A DNA stretch of 64,000 nt, taken from assembly GCF_008932295.1 (NCBI RefSeq), contig NZ_WBWA01000003.1, positions 284,406 through 348,405 on the forward strand. The letters run 5' to 3'. The position numbers were made by a program, and so were the translations under genes. Position 1 is the first letter of the stretch, and each line of letters begins with the position of its first letter. This document shows, in pieces, positions 1 through 8,750 of the stretch. Under the pieces are notes generated by a model. The model saw only the letters and a list, made by a program, of their open reading frames with translations, made no database searches and was not told the origin of the DNA. Source of the DNA: Brucella tritici. Lineage in GTDB: Bacteria; Pseudomonadota; Alphaproteobacteria; Rhizobiales; Rhizobiaceae.

Positions 1-227
1 AGTTTCAATAGCGCATCGGGCACTTCAGCATTCTTGTCATAACCCGCTGCCATGCCGAGCGGATTTGGAAACTGCAGTCCCGCAACCTTGACGGAAAGAG
101 CTGGATCGTTTGGCGCACCGCAGGTAACGAGGCCCGTCTTCAGGCCTGCGATGGAAAGGCCATGCGCCTGTTCCGCATCGAAGGCAAAAAGGGCGCGTCG
201 CCCGAGAGTTTCAAAAAGCCCGCTCAT
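1..227 (-). CDS. pyrD: Dihydroorotate dehydrogenase (quinone), N-terminal part
   Basis: Class 2 dihydroorotate dehydrogenase oxidises dihydroorotate to orotate at the inner membrane and passes electrons to quinone (pyrimidine synthesis). Only the first 75 or so codons are present; the gene runs off the left edge. The visible part has the amphipathic membrane-binding N-terminus (start MSGLFETLGRRALFAFDAEQ) and the start of the FMN barrel, with the family motif NPLGMAAGYDKNAE. The ATG at 225-227 overlaps the TAA of the upstream DUF952 gene (TAATG), so the two are probably translationally coupled. Family call is firm; full length cannot be judged. Confidence 0.93.
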   Translation of the reverse strand, partial: MSGLFETLGRRALFAFDAEQAHGLSIAGLKTGLVTCGAPNDPALSVKVAGLQFPNPLGMAAGYDKNAEVPDALLK

Positions 228-577
228 TAATCTTCCAGCTCCGGAAAAATGTGAAGACCATCATCGCCCAGTGGCAAGGGTTCAGCCTTTAAAACCGCTG
301 CAAGCGGCAGCTCGCCGTAAAGATGAGGAAACAGGGCCCCGCCGCGTGAAACTTCAAACTTCAATGCTGCGCCAAGCGCGGAAGCATTCACACTGATCAG
401 AAGCAAATCCTGCTGGCTCGCAAAATGCCTGGCTGCCGTTTCCCGCACCTGTGTTGCGGTAGAGAAATGGATATAGCCATCGGCAATATCAACCGGAGCC
501 CCGGTAAAACTACCAGCCTGTTCTGCTTGTGCCCAAAGGTCGCGTGGAGCGATCTTATAGATGATCTTATTGGTCAT
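227..577 (-). CDS. DUF952 family protein
   Basis: A 116-residue soluble protein of the DUF952 family. Family marks visible are the opening KIIYKIAPRDLW, the central GYIHFSTATQVRETAARHF and the C-terminal FPHLYGELPLAAV. The biochemical role of DUF952 proteins is not established. There is no signal peptide or membrane segment. It lies directly upstream of pyrD with a one-base overlap of stop and start, which suggests co-transcription. ATG 575-577 is the only reasonable start. Confidence 0.88.
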   Translation of the reverse strand: MTNKIIYKIAPRDLWAQAEQAGSFTGAPVDIADGYIHFSTATQVRETAARHFASQQDLLLISVNASALGAALKFEVSRGGALFPHLYGELPLAAVLKAEPLPLGDDGLHIFPELED

Positions 578-691
578 GGCTGCTCTCTAGACCGAAATTC
601 TTCGGAAATCAAAGTCCCGCATGTTCGATTTTCGTCGTAAACGTCCCATATGATGGGGACATCTCAAAGAGAAGCTGAAGGGAATTGCATA

Positions 692-1150
692 ATGTTGAAC
701 AGAAAGACACTGATGGTTCGTAATCTGGCTGCTGTTGCTCTTCTCGGTTCAGCGCTTGCCCCGGCTAATGCGCTTGCGCAGGAAAACGGGCGCTATCGGC
801 TGGAAGGCACCGAGACAGGCTATGTCCGTCTGGACACACGAACCGGAGCACTCTCGACCTGCACGGAACAGCAGGGACAGCTCATCTGCAAGATGGCGAC
901 CGAAGATCGCGAAGCTTATGAGAACGACATTGCCGACTTGCAGGATCGCGTGAAGAAGCTTGAAGACAAGGTTTCTACGCTTGAAGGGAAGGGTGGAAGT
1001 GCCGCTTCGGGCCTCCCGAGCGAACAGGAATTCGAGCAGTCCATGAGCTATATGGAACGCTTCATGCGCCGCTTCATGGATATTGCGAAAAGTTTCGACA
1101 GCGAGCCGGAAAGCCCTGGTGGTGGAGCGACACCTGGTGGTCGGACCTGA
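692..1150 (+). CDS. Secreted coiled-coil hypothetical protein
   Basis: A 152-residue exported protein of unknown function. Residues 1-29 form a signal peptide (basic NRKTLMVR, hydrophobic core, ANALA-QE cleavage), so it is probably periplasmic. The mature part starts with a small domain holding two cysteines (STCTEQQGQLICKM). A charged heptad-like stretch (about residues 75-100, DIADLQDRVKKLEDKVSTLE) looks like a coiled coil, and the tail is Gly/Pro-rich. Start chosen at ATG 692, just after a GAAGGGA ribosome site; an in-frame ATG at 650 would add residues before the signal peptide. Divergent from the DUF952-pyrD pair. Confidence 0.8.
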   Translation: MLNRKTLMVRNLAAVALLGSALAPANALAQENGRYRLEGTETGYVRLDTRTGALSTCTEQQGQLICKMATEDREAYENDIADLQDRVKKLEDKVSTLEGKGGSAASGLPSEQEFEQSMSYMERFMRRFMDIAKSFDSEPESPGGGATPGGRT

Positions 1151-1160
1151 CGATAAAGAA

Positions 1161-1184
1161 AAAAGGCGCCACGCGGCGCCTTTT
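1161..1184. terminator. Intrinsic terminator, bidirectional
   Basis: A-tract, then a perfect 6-bp GC stem (GGCGCC 1165-1170 and 1175-1180, loop ACGC) followed by TTTT. It sits 14 bases after the secreted-protein gene and before the convergent iminopeptidase gene. Confidence 0.8.
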
Positions 1185-1187
1185 CAT

Positions 1188-1257
1188 TAGAGCATTTCCA
1201 GCAAAAGTATGAAGCGATTTTGCGTAGGATAGTGCATAAAAACAAGCAGATAGAGCG
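1188..1257. repeat. Dispersed AGAGCATTTCCA-type repeat
   Basis: Starts TAGAGCATTTCCAGCAAAAG and ends AACAAGCAGATAGAGCG, with an internal GAAGCGATTTTGCG that can fold back on AGCAAAAGT. Related degenerate sequences are visible near 24494, 45631-45734 and 60043-60110. The pattern is like the short intergenic palindromic repeats scattered through Brucella and rhizobial chromosomes. Confidence 0.6.
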
Positions 1258-1288
1258 GAATAGCGAGCGAATGTGAGTGCTTTCGGCT

Positions 1289-2239
1289 CTATTGTGCGAA
1301 ACGCTTTGTTGCCTCGATCAATTCATGGGTGATGCCGGGCTCTGTGACGGCATGTCCTGCATCCTCGACGGTTCTGAGATCTGCTTCAGGCCACATTTTC
1401 CGCAACTGCCATGCGTTGATAAACGGCGTGCAGATATCATAGCGGCCATGGATGATCACGCCGGGAATATGCCGGATGCGATCCACATTGCGCAGAAGCT
1501 GGTCATCGGAATCGAGGAAACCTCGGTTCTGGAAATAGTGGCATTCGATACGCGCAAAGGCGATGGCGTACTGGTCTTCACCGAAGGCATCGACGCGGGC
1601 CGGGTCGGGCAGAAGTGAAATGACCGAGCCTTCCCAACGCGCCCAGCGCCGCGCTGCTTCAAGCTGCACCTGCGGGTCACGATCAGTCAGGCGCTTGTAA
1701 TAGGCAGCGATCATGTCGCCGCGCTCGGCTTCGGGTATATGCTCCTGATAAGCCTCGAAATGGTCCGGAAAGAGAATACTTGCGCCGTTGGAATACATCC
1801 AGTCGACTTCGAAACGACGGATCATGAAGATGCCACGCAGAATAAGCTCAGCCGCGCGATCCGGATGGGATTGCGCATAGGCAAGGCCAAGGGTTGATCC
1901 CCAGGAGCCACCGAAGACCTGCCACTTCTCGATGCCGAGATGCGCGCGGATATGCTCCATATCCGCCACAAGGTCCCATGTCGTGTTTTCACGCAGTTCT
2001 GCATGTGGGGTCGAACGGCCGCATCCGCGCTGGTCGAACAAGATGATACGATAGCGCTCTGGATCATGCAGCCGGCGCATGGTTGGCGTGATGCCACCGC
2101 CGGGGCCGCCATGGATCATGATGACCGGCTTGCCGTCCGGATTGCCGCATTGCTCGACATGGATTCGATGCAGCGGAGAAACCTGAAGCATCTCTTCCTT
2201 GAACGGTTGGATTTCTGGATAAAGCGTATTGCGCGTCAT
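1289..2239 (-). CDS. pip: Proline iminopeptidase
   Basis: Alpha/beta-hydrolase peptidase (MEROPS S33) that removes N-terminal proline from small peptides in the cytoplasm. The 316-residue length is normal. Visible marks are the oxyanion-hole region HGGPGGG (43-49), FDQRGCGRS (68-76), the nucleophile elbow FGGSWGSTL with Ser112, the acid in GRYDICTP (Asp268) and the base in DAGHAVTEPG (His296), so the triad is complete. ATG 2237-2239 starts the protein. It is a single gene facing the preceding secreted-protein gene; nothing around suggests a special role. Confidence 0.93.
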   Translation of the reverse strand: MTRNTLYPEIQPFKEEMLQVSPLHRIHVEQCGNPDGKPVIMIHGGPGGGITPTMRRLHDPERYRIILFDQRGCGRSTPHAELRENTTWDLVADMEHIRAHLGIEKWQVFGGSWGSTLGLAYAQSHPDRAAELILRGIFMIRRFEVDWMYSNGASILFPDHFEAYQEHIPEAERGDMIAAYYKRLTDRDPQVQLEAARRWARWEGSVISLLPDPARVDAFGEDQYAIAFARIECHYFQNRGFLDSDDQLLRNVDRIRHIPGVIIHGRYDICTPFINAWQLRKMWPEADLRTVEDAGHAVTEPGITHELIEATKRFAQ

Positions 2240-2469
2240 GAAATGCCTTTTTGGTTCCCTTCCATTTGGCTGGTCGGGCCGCTCTTATGTTATTTTCGAC
2301 ACCCAGCCTAACATACAATGCGGCCAGATGGCGGCAATGCGTATTGTGAAAAGGGGTTAGCAACGTGAATTTTGGTTGCCCGAGCCAAAAAACGGCATAA
2401 AACGGAGTGATTGGCTGATTGGCCTGCACCGCGAGGGGAGGAGACCTGAAACAATGGCGCGCGAGGCAC

Positions 2470-3114
2470 ATGCATTTCATCATCGCTGACGATCACCCGC
2501 TTTTCCGGGGAGCACTGAGGCAGGTCCTTTCAGGACAGTCGAAGAGTGTCGAAATCATCGAAGTCGGCGATTTTGACGCCGTCAAGAAACTGGTCGGCGA
2601 ACGAGAAGATATCGATCTTCTGTTGTTGGATTTGACGATGCCAGGCGGAACCGGGCTTTCCGGTCTGGTGACGTTAAAGGCCTTGCAACCGGCGCTTCCG
2701 ATCATCATCGTCTCGGCGACGGATGACGCTGCCACGATCCGTCATGCTGTGGAGCTCGGCGCTTCCGGCTTCATCTCGAAATCAGCCAGCATGGAAACCA
2801 TTGGCGAGGCTGTACATGCCGTTCTCGCTGGCGATATCTGGACACCTGCCGACATTGAGCTGGATCATCCGCACGACCCTGAAATTGAGGCTCTCATTGC
2901 GCGACTGCGTACATTGACGCCACAGCAGACGCGTGTGTTGACCATGCTTGCCGAAGGGCTGCTGAACAAGCAGATAGCCTATGAGCTTGGTGTGTCGGAA
3001 GCCACGGTCAAGGCACATGTTTCGGCAGTGCTGCAGAAACTTGGAGTCGACAGCCGCACGCAGGCGGTCATTCTTTTGTCGCGCATCGGCAATGATGCGC
3101 TGAGCACGGATTAG
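2470..3114 (+). CDS. LuxR/NarL-family response regulator
   Basis: A 214-residue two-component regulator. The receiver domain (about 1-120) carries the acidic pair in IIADDHP (Asp7, Asp8), the phospho-acceptor Asp54 in LLLDLTMPGG, and Lys in GFISKSA. A short linker is followed by a LuxR-type helix-turn-helix (about 148-205: LTPQQTRVLTMLAEGLLNKQIA...VSEATVKAHVSAVLQKL). ATG 2470 begins directly at the receiver domain. The gene converges on the giant hybrid kinase at 3126-6641 with 11 bases between the two ends, so the two probably form a cognate pair. Similar pairs in pseudomonads (AgmR/ErbR with NahK-like kinases) control alcohol oxidation; that link is inference only. Confidence 0.88.
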   Translation: MHFIIADDHPLFRGALRQVLSGQSKSVEIIEVGDFDAVKKLVGEREDIDLLLLDLTMPGGTGLSGLVTLKALQPALPIIIVSATDDAATIRHAVELGASGFISKSASMETIGEAVHAVLAGDIWTPADIELDHPHDPEIEALIARLRTLTPQQTRVLTMLAEGLLNKQIAYELGVSEATVKAHVSAVLQKLGVDSRTQAVILLSRIGNDALSTD

Positions 3115-3125
3115 ATATTGCCCTG

Positions 3126-6100
3126 TTACTGAGCGGCATTCTGCGCCGATGCATTGTCCTGTCGCGCATGATGAAAATGCGACAACAGTGAACGCAATGC
3201 AGCAGGCCGCAGCGGCTTGTGCAGAACCGTGACATTTTCATCCTCAGCGCGCTGGCGGACTTCCTTGGAGCGATCGGCTGTCAGCAGAATGGCCGGTATT
3301 TCCACCTGAAACGTCTCGCGCGCAAAGCCGATCATATCGAGACCGTTTTCGTTCAGCAGATGGTAATCCGCGACGATCACATCGGGCGGCGTGGAGTGAT
3401 CAGCGCAATAGTTCTTCAGCGCTGTTCCACTGCGTAACGTCGTTATATGGCATCCCCACCCGCCAAGCAGCGTTTCCATTCCGGACAGGATGCTGGCATC
3501 ATTGTCGATGCAAAGAACATCGAGGCCTGTCAGTTCGAGTGTGCGCTGCAGGCCACGGCGGCCCTTCACTTCATTGGCGGGCACTTTCTCCTGCGAAACA
3601 GGAATGCGCAGGGTGAACATGGTTCCCTTCTCGGGCGTTGAAGACAGGGATAGCGGCAGCGACAACAGCCTTGCAATCCGGTCGACAATGGAAAGGCCAA
3701 GGCCAAGCCCTTCCGCTTCCCGCATCCCCTCATCCAGCCGCGTGAACTCCCGGAAGACAAGTCTCAGTTTTTGCGGAGGAATGCCGATGCCGGTATCGAG
3801 CACCTGCAACTCCACAAAGGAGCCGCGGCGCCGGACGCCCAGCAAAATGCCACCCTTGCGGCTATATTTGATCGAATTGGAAACGAGGTTCTGGATCAGG
3901 CGCCGCAGCATGTTGCGGTCCGTTTTGACAACAATGCTTGACGGCACAAGGCGCAACCTCAGCCCTTTGGCAGATGCAAGAGGTGTAAAGTCGGTGGCAA
4001 TCTGGCTCATCAGCTTGTCGAGGCGAAACACCGAGACGTCGGGCTTGAGCGATCCCGTATCCAGTCGGGAAATATCCAGCACCATACCCAGAATGGCTTC
4101 CACGGCCTCCAGCGAGGAATCGATATTGCGCGCGAATTCGCTGGTTTCGGAGCGTCCGAGTTTTTCGGCAAGTGCGGTACTGTACAACCGCGCTGCGTTA
4201 AGCGGTTGCAGAATGTCATGACCGGCGGCCGCCAGAAATCGCGTCTTCCCCTGATTGGCTTCTTCCGCTGCGGCTTGCGCCTTGGCGAGCTGTTGATTGA
4301 CGCGGGTCAGTTCTGCCGTGCGATCCGCCACGCGCTGCTCCAGCATCTCTGCTGCCTTCTGGCGCGTGACATCGGCTTCGACCGCAGCGGTAATATCGGT
4401 ATATGTCGCCACAATTCCACCGTCCGGCATCGGATTGGATTGAATTTCCAGTACCTTGCCAGTCGATTTCATATTGATGCGCCATGGCTGGCGCACGGTC
4501 GCTAGCGAGCGGATGACACCATTCTGGGCGCTGAAGGATATATCGCCGCGACGGTGCAACTGTTCCACGATTTCCGAAACCGGTATTCCGACCTGCATGA
4601 CTTCATCTGGAAGATCAAAAAGCTTGCGGAATTGCCGGTTCCAGAAAGTCAGCCTCAGATCCTTGTCGAGAACGGTAATACCCTGTTCCATCTGATCAAG
4701 GGCCGTTTGCAGCAGGTTGCGATTTTGCTGCAAGGCGGTCGAAGCGTCATCGAGCAGCTGTCGCGCGTCGCGCCCGGAAGCATCATTCTTCTGCAACAGC
4801 AGCGATAGAACCAGCCGTGCAGATGCGGAGCCGACCGCAGTGCCGAGGAGCTGCTCTGCATGGCGGATCAGCGGTGTATCAACAGTCATGCCCGGATCGA
4901 GACGCCGTTGTTCCCTTCCTTCAAAACGAAGAAAGGCGCGCTCGACGCGTTCAGCACCGAGATAGCGCGCCATGGTGGCCTTCAGTTCGGCAACGGTGAC
5001 GGTGGTCCGGAAGCGCTTGAGTGTCGGTGTGCCGATGAAATAACGCGGCAGGAAGATACTGGCCTGAATGCGTTCGAGCGGCGTCGAGGCGCGTGAAAGG
5101 GAACCGAGGATGTAGAAGAGCGTGTTGGCCGCAAGGCTCCACAACACGCCATTGGTCAACGGGAGCGCATTGGTTCCGAAAAGCGCTTCTGGCCGCAGCG
5201 CCGTAAAGCCAAGAAAGCCGTCGCGCAGAATGGCGGCATTTTCTGGCGCCATCGTTGGCAGCAATAGTGTGTAAGCCCAGACAAGGAATCCGGCTGATAG
5301 TCCCAGCATGGCACCGCGTCCATTCGCATTGCGCCAGAACAGCCCGCCGATGAAGGCGGGCACGAATTGCGCAATTGCGGCAAAGGACACGAAGCCGATC
5401 GAAGCCAGATGGATATTGTTGGAGGTAAAGCGATAATAGGCGAATGCTAATGCAAGAATACCGATAATGGTGAGACGGCGCGTGTTCAAAATGACCTTGG
5501 TGAGGTCGCGCTGTTCTGCGGCGTGTTGTTTCGCGAGACGCCGGATGAAGAGCGGCAACACCAGATGGTTGGAAATCATGATCGAAAGCGCAACACAGGC
5601 GACAATGACCATTGCGGTTGCTGCCGACAATCCGCCGAGAAACGCCACCAGTGCGAGCCAATGGGCACCCGCTGCCAGCGGCAGTGCCAGAACGTACAAA
5701 TCTCCGCTGACATTGCCTCCGAGCGTCATCACCCCGATCAGGGCAATGGGAAATACGAAGATATTGATGAGGACCAGATAAAGCGGGAAGAGCCAGGAGG
5801 CTGTTCGCAGTTCTTTTTCACTCCGGCTTTCCACTACCGTCACATGGAACTGTCGCGGCAGCATGATGATGGCGGCAGCACTCAATGCGCTCTGCACGAT
5901 CCATGTGCCAATGGATGTCTGGTAATGAAATGCCTCCAGCGCCTCCGGCGATTGGGATATCTGATTGATGAGCTGCGACGGGGTGCCGAACAGGAAGAAG
6001 GTGCAGGCAAAGCCAACGGTCAGGAAGGCACAAAGCTTGATGACGGATTCCAGAGCCACAGCCAGAATAAGGCCATTCTGGTGTTCTGTGGCGTCGGTGT

Positions 6101-6641
6101 GGCGCGTACCGAACAGGATCGCAAAGACAGCCAGCACAGCCGCGACGGGGAGGGAGATGTCGCCGAATATGAATACTGACGGGTCGACGGCTGATCCGTA
6201 ATGCTCCATGACAAGCCCGACGCTGCCGGAAACGGCTTTGAGCTGTAGCGCGATATAGGGGATCGAACCGACGGCTGCGATGCAGGTCGCAAGAGAGGCT
6301 ACACCGAAGCTTTTGCCGTAACGGGCAGCAAGAAAGTCGGCGATTGAGGTGATATGTTCGGATTTTGCCAGTCGCACGATATGCCGCAGCAACCGGTTGC
6401 CGAGCGTAAAGACCAGAATGGGGCCGATATAGATTCCAAGGAATTCAAGGCCGCGCTGAGCCGATAGGCCGACCGAGCCGAAGAACGTCCATGACGTGCA
6501 GTAAACAGCCAGACTGAGCGCGTAGATGTAAGGGCGCGGGGCACTGTTCCAGCGCGAGGTGCGCCGGTCACCGATGCTGGCTACCGCAAAGAGCAGCAGC
6601 AGATATAAAAAGGCGGCGCCAATAATACCCCAGCCCTGCAT
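3126..6641 (-). CDS. SLC5-like transporter domain / PAS / hybrid histidine kinase
   Basis: A 1171-residue membrane sensor kinase. Residues 1-515 form a Na+/solute-symporter (SLC5/PutP-like) module with about 13 membrane segments. A cytosolic linker leads to a PAS domain (about 643-755), a coiled coil (765-800) and HisKA with phospho-accepting His808 in AAAGHDILQPLN. HATPase_c follows (N-box NLVSNSIKYS near 918-927, DTGIGI 949-954, GLGLGLSIV 978-986), then a receiver domain (about 1040-1155) with Asp1092 in VIVADYHL and Lys1142. The architecture resembles CbrA and NahK-like kinases: a transporter-like sensor coupled to signalling. Start taken at ATG 6639-6641 (MQGWGIIGAAFLYLL) after GAGGAA; an upstream in-frame GTG is possible. 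Ligand unknown. Confidence 0.9.
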   Translation of the reverse strand: MQGWGIIGAAFLYLLLLFAVASIGDRRTSRWNSAPRPYIYALSLAVYCTSWTFFGSVGLSAQRGLEFLGIYIGPILVFTLGNRLLRHIVRLAKSEHITSIADFLAARYGKSFGVASLATCIAAVGSIPYIALQLKAVSGSVGLVMEHYGSAVDPSVFIFGDISLPVAAVLAVFAILFGTRHTDATEHQNGLILAVALESVIKLCAFLTVGFACTFFLFGTPSQLINQISQSPEALEAFHYQTSIGTWIVQSALSAAAIIMLPRQFHVTVVESRSEKELRTASWLFPLYLVLINIFVFPIALIGVMTLGGNVSGDLYVLALPLAAGAHWLALVAFLGGLSAATAMVIVACVALSIMISNHLVLPLFIRRLAKQHAAEQRDLTKVILNTRRLTIIGILALAFAYYRFTSNNIHLASIGFVSFAAIAQFVPAFIGGLFWRNANGRGAMLGLSAGFLVWAYTLLLPTMAPENAAILRDGFLGFTALRPEALFGTNALPLTNGVLWSLAANTLFYILGSLSRASTPLERIQASIFLPRYFIGTPTLKRFRTTVTVAELKATMARYLGAERVERAFLRFEGREQRRLDPGMTVDTPLIRHAEQLLGTAVGSASARLVLSLLLQKNDASGRDARQLLDDASTALQQNRNLLQTALDQMEQGITVLDKDLRLTFWNRQFRKLFDLPDEVMQVGIPVSEIVEQLHRRGDISFSAQNGVIRSLATVRQPWRINMKSTGKVLEIQSNPMPDGGIVATYTDITAAVEADVTRQKAAEMLEQRVADRTAELTRVNQQLAKAQAAAEEANQGKTRFLAAAGHDILQPLNAARLYSTALAEKLGRSETSEFARNIDSSLEAVEAILGMVLDISRLDTGSLKPDVSVFRLDKLMSQIATDFTPLASAKGLRLRLVPSSIVVKTDRNMLRRLIQNLVSNSIKYSRKGGILLGVRRRGSFVELQVLDTGIGIPPQKLRLVFREFTRLDEGMREAEGLGLGLSIVDRIARLLSLPLSLSSTPEKGTMFTLRIPVSQEKVPANEVKGRRGLQRTLELTGLDVLCIDNDASILSGMETLLGGWGCHITTLRSGTALKNYCADHSTPPDVIVADYHLLNENGLDMIGFARETFQVEIPAILLTADRSKEVRQRAEDENVTVLHKPLRPAALRSLLSHFHHARQDNASAQNAAQ

Positions 6642-6783
6642 AACCGGCTTATTCCTCACTCCTTGACTATGATTTGACGCAAGCACTTTCGGTGTGTTCG
6701 CGCAAGATTATTGATGAAAAACAGTGCATTTTAGCGACTTCATCTTTTCTTTGGTAATTTTCGCCTACACACTAGAAGTGTGA

Positions 6784-6814
6784 TCCTGAAAAAAGTGCAG
6801 GTCATTTTTCAGGA
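6784..6814. repeat. Inverted repeat upstream of mscL
   Basis: Perfect 10-bp arms TCCTGAAAAA (6784-6793) and TTTTTCAGGA (6805-6814) around an 11-base loop. It lies in the 323-bp gap between the kinase start and mscL; the rest of this gap holds no gene I can support. The form is that of a short intergenic palindromic repeat; a regulatory role is not shown. Confidence 0.6.
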
Positions 6815-6964
6815 CACATCTAAACGGCAAAACGCTTTTCAGTTTCGTTTTCGGAAAGTCGGTTTGCCATTCACTGCCAGTTTATCTGGTGCCCAGGTTG
6901 ATTTGGCGAACGCCACCGCAGCAGGACGGCCCCAACGGTCCGCGTTCGTGAGGGAGACAGGCTT

Positions 6965-7378
6965 ATGCTAAAAGAATTCAAGGAATTCGCCCTGAAGGGC
7001 AATATGGTCGATCTGGCCATCGGTGTCATCATCGGCGGGGCGTTCGGCGGCCTTGTCAATTCCATCGTCAACGATATCATCATGCCGATCATCGGTCTGA
7101 TCACTGGCGGTATCGACTTTTCGAACATGTTCATTCAGCTGGCAGGTGAACCCAGGGCCACGCTGGCGGCGGCCCGTGATGCCGGTGCGACCATTGCTTA
7201 CGGTAACTTCATCACGCTTCTCATCAACTTCCTGATCATCGCATGGGTATTGTTCCTCGTGGTAAAGGGGATGAACCGCATGAAGAAGAAGGAAGAGGCG
7301 AAGCCGGAACCGGAAGCACCGCGCGAAGAGGTCTTGTTGACCGAAATCCGCGATCTTCTGGCAAAGCAGAAAGCCTGA
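6965..7378 (+). CDS. mscL: Large-conductance mechanosensitive channel MscL
   Basis: Homopentameric inner-membrane channel that opens on membrane tension to release solutes during hypo-osmotic shock. At 137 residues it is the usual size. It has the N-terminal amphipathic helix [15 protein letters not shown]1 with [23 protein letters not shown] (about 15-37), a periplasmic loop (about 45-70), TM2 ([22 protein letters not shown], about 83-104) and a charged C-terminal helix with a Pro/Glu-rich linker. ATG 6965 follows GGGAGACAGGCTT. Stand-alone gene closed by a terminator. Confidence 0.97.
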   Translation: MLKEFKEFALKGNMVDLAIGVIIGGAFGGLVNSIVNDIIMPIIGLITGGIDFSNMFIQLAGEPRATLAAARDAGATIAYGNFITLLINFLIIAWVLFLVVKGMNRMKKKEEAKPEPEAPREEVLLTEIRDLLAKQKA

Positions 7379-7400
7379 TCGGTTCAGAACGGGTCAGTGA

Positions 7401-7430
7401 AAACGGGGCTTTATGGCCCCGTTTTCTTTT
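7401..7430 (+). terminator. Intrinsic terminator after mscL
   Basis: Stem AACGGGGC (7402-7409) with GCCCCGTT (7416-7423), followed by TTCTTTT. Confidence 0.85.
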
Positions 7431-7534
7431 GATCCATAAATACGCTTGATCGGACCATCACAAAAAGCCGCGTGATTTCGCTAACAGGCCTTGATAAGCA
7501 CGAAATCAAAATCGAAATTCAATGCGGGGAAATC

Positions 7535-8701
7535 ATGACGCTCATAGCCAATCTTCGTCGGGAAGCAGCTCAATCACCGGAAAGCGGGATCGTGGCGGTC
7601 GCCAATCACGGGCGCGGGCGCGAAGGGCTTATTCCGCTTTGGGTCGGCGAGGGCGATCTTTCGACGCCCGATTTCATCCGCGCTGCGGCTCAAAGAGGTA
7701 TTTCTGACGGCGAGACCTTCTATACCTGGCAGGCTGGCATCCCGGAGCTGCGGGAGGCGCTGGCTCGCTATCACGCGCGTCATTTCCCGCTGACCCTGAA
7801 ACCGGAGAACTTCTATGTCACCGGTTCCGGTATGCACGCCATCGAAATGGCGCTGACCGCAACCGTTGGATCGGGTGAAGAAGCGATTTATCTTTCCCCG
7901 GCCTGGCCCAATTTTGTTGGCGCAGCGGGACTGGCAGGCGCTGTTCCGGTTCCGGTCGAGCTGGAATTCGGTGCCAATGGCTGGATGCTTGATCCCGAGA
8001 AGATCGCAGCCGCCGTCACGCCGCGCACGAAAGCACTTTTTATCAATACGCCATCCAATCCAACTGGTTGGACGGCGGACCGCGAGACATTGCAATTCAT
8101 CCTTGATCTTGCGCGCAAGCATGGTCTCTGGATTATCGCCGACGAGATTTATACCCATTTCTATTACGGTGGCGGTCGCGCTCCGTCCTTCATGGATATT
8201 ATGGAGCCGGATGATCACATCATCTTCGTCAACTCGTTTTCCAAGAACTGGGCGATGACGGGCTGGCGCGTCGGCTGGATGACAGTGCACCCGTCGCTGG
8301 GGCCGGTCATCGAGAATCTGATTCAATATTCGAATTCCGGTGTCGCACAGTTCATGCAGCGTGGTGCCGTTACGGCTCTCGATGAAGGCGATACCTTTAT
8401 TTCGATGCAGGTTGAACGGGCGCGTTCCACGCGCGACAACCTGTGCGCGGCGCTGTTATCGACCGGTAAAGTTCGCCTGACGCCGCCACAAGGAGCGTTT
8501 TATCTTTTCTTCGGCGTGGATGGTGTCCGGGATTCTGTCAAGGCAGCAATCGATATGGTGGACAATGCGAATGTCGGCCTGGCGCCTGGCAGTGCTTTTG
8601 GCCTCGGGGGCGAAGGCTTCTTCCGCCTTTGTTTCTGCCGTGATCCGGAACAGGTGGACAAAGCCGCAAGACGGCTCGTGCGCTGGATCGAAAAGCTCTG
8701 A
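7535..8701 (+). CDS. PLP-dependent class I/II aminotransferase
   Basis: A 388-residue fold-type I aminotransferase. Visible family marks are the substrate-loop region IPLWVGEGDLSTPDF, NTPSNPTGW (PLP-pocket Asn), IIADEIYTHFYY (Asp/Tyr), the Schiff-base lysine in FVNSFSKNWAMTGWRVGW, and the C-terminal RLCFC arginine that binds the substrate carboxylate. It is of the aspartate/aromatic aminotransferase kind; the exact amino donor cannot be read from sequence. Start chosen at ATG 7535 after GGGGA; an upstream in-frame GTG at 7472 would add 21 weak residues. Single gene with its own terminator. Confidence 0.88.
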   Translation: MTLIANLRREAAQSPESGIVAVANHGRGREGLIPLWVGEGDLSTPDFIRAAAQRGISDGETFYTWQAGIPELREALARYHARHFPLTLKPENFYVTGSGMHAIEMALTATVGSGEEAIYLSPAWPNFVGAAGLAGAVPVPVELEFGANGWMLDPEKIAAAVTPRTKALFINTPSNPTGWTADRETLQFILDLARKHGLWIIADEIYTHFYYGGGRAPSFMDIMEPDDHIIFVNSFSKNWAMTGWRVGWMTVHPSLGPVIENLIQYSNSGVAQFMQRGAVTALDEGDTFISMQVERARSTRDNLCAALLSTGKVRLTPPQGAFYLFFGVDGVRDSVKAAIDMVDNANVGLAPGSAFGLGGEGFFRLCFCRDPEQVDKAARRLVRWIEKL

Positions 8702-8730
8702 AAAAAAGGCCGCTTGAAGCGGCCTTCTTA
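8701..8730. terminator. Intrinsic terminator between aminotransferase and hemA
   Basis: A-tract, stem AAGGCCGC (8706-8713) and GCGGCCTT (8719-8726), then TCTTATTT. It can serve both converging genes. Confidence 0.85.
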
Positions 8731-8750
8731 TTTGAAAATTCTAGAAATTG

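Noticed and set aside
4951..5661. Frame inside the hybrid kinase gene
   Set aside because: Shifted shadow of the long kinase coding frame, with no signature of its own.
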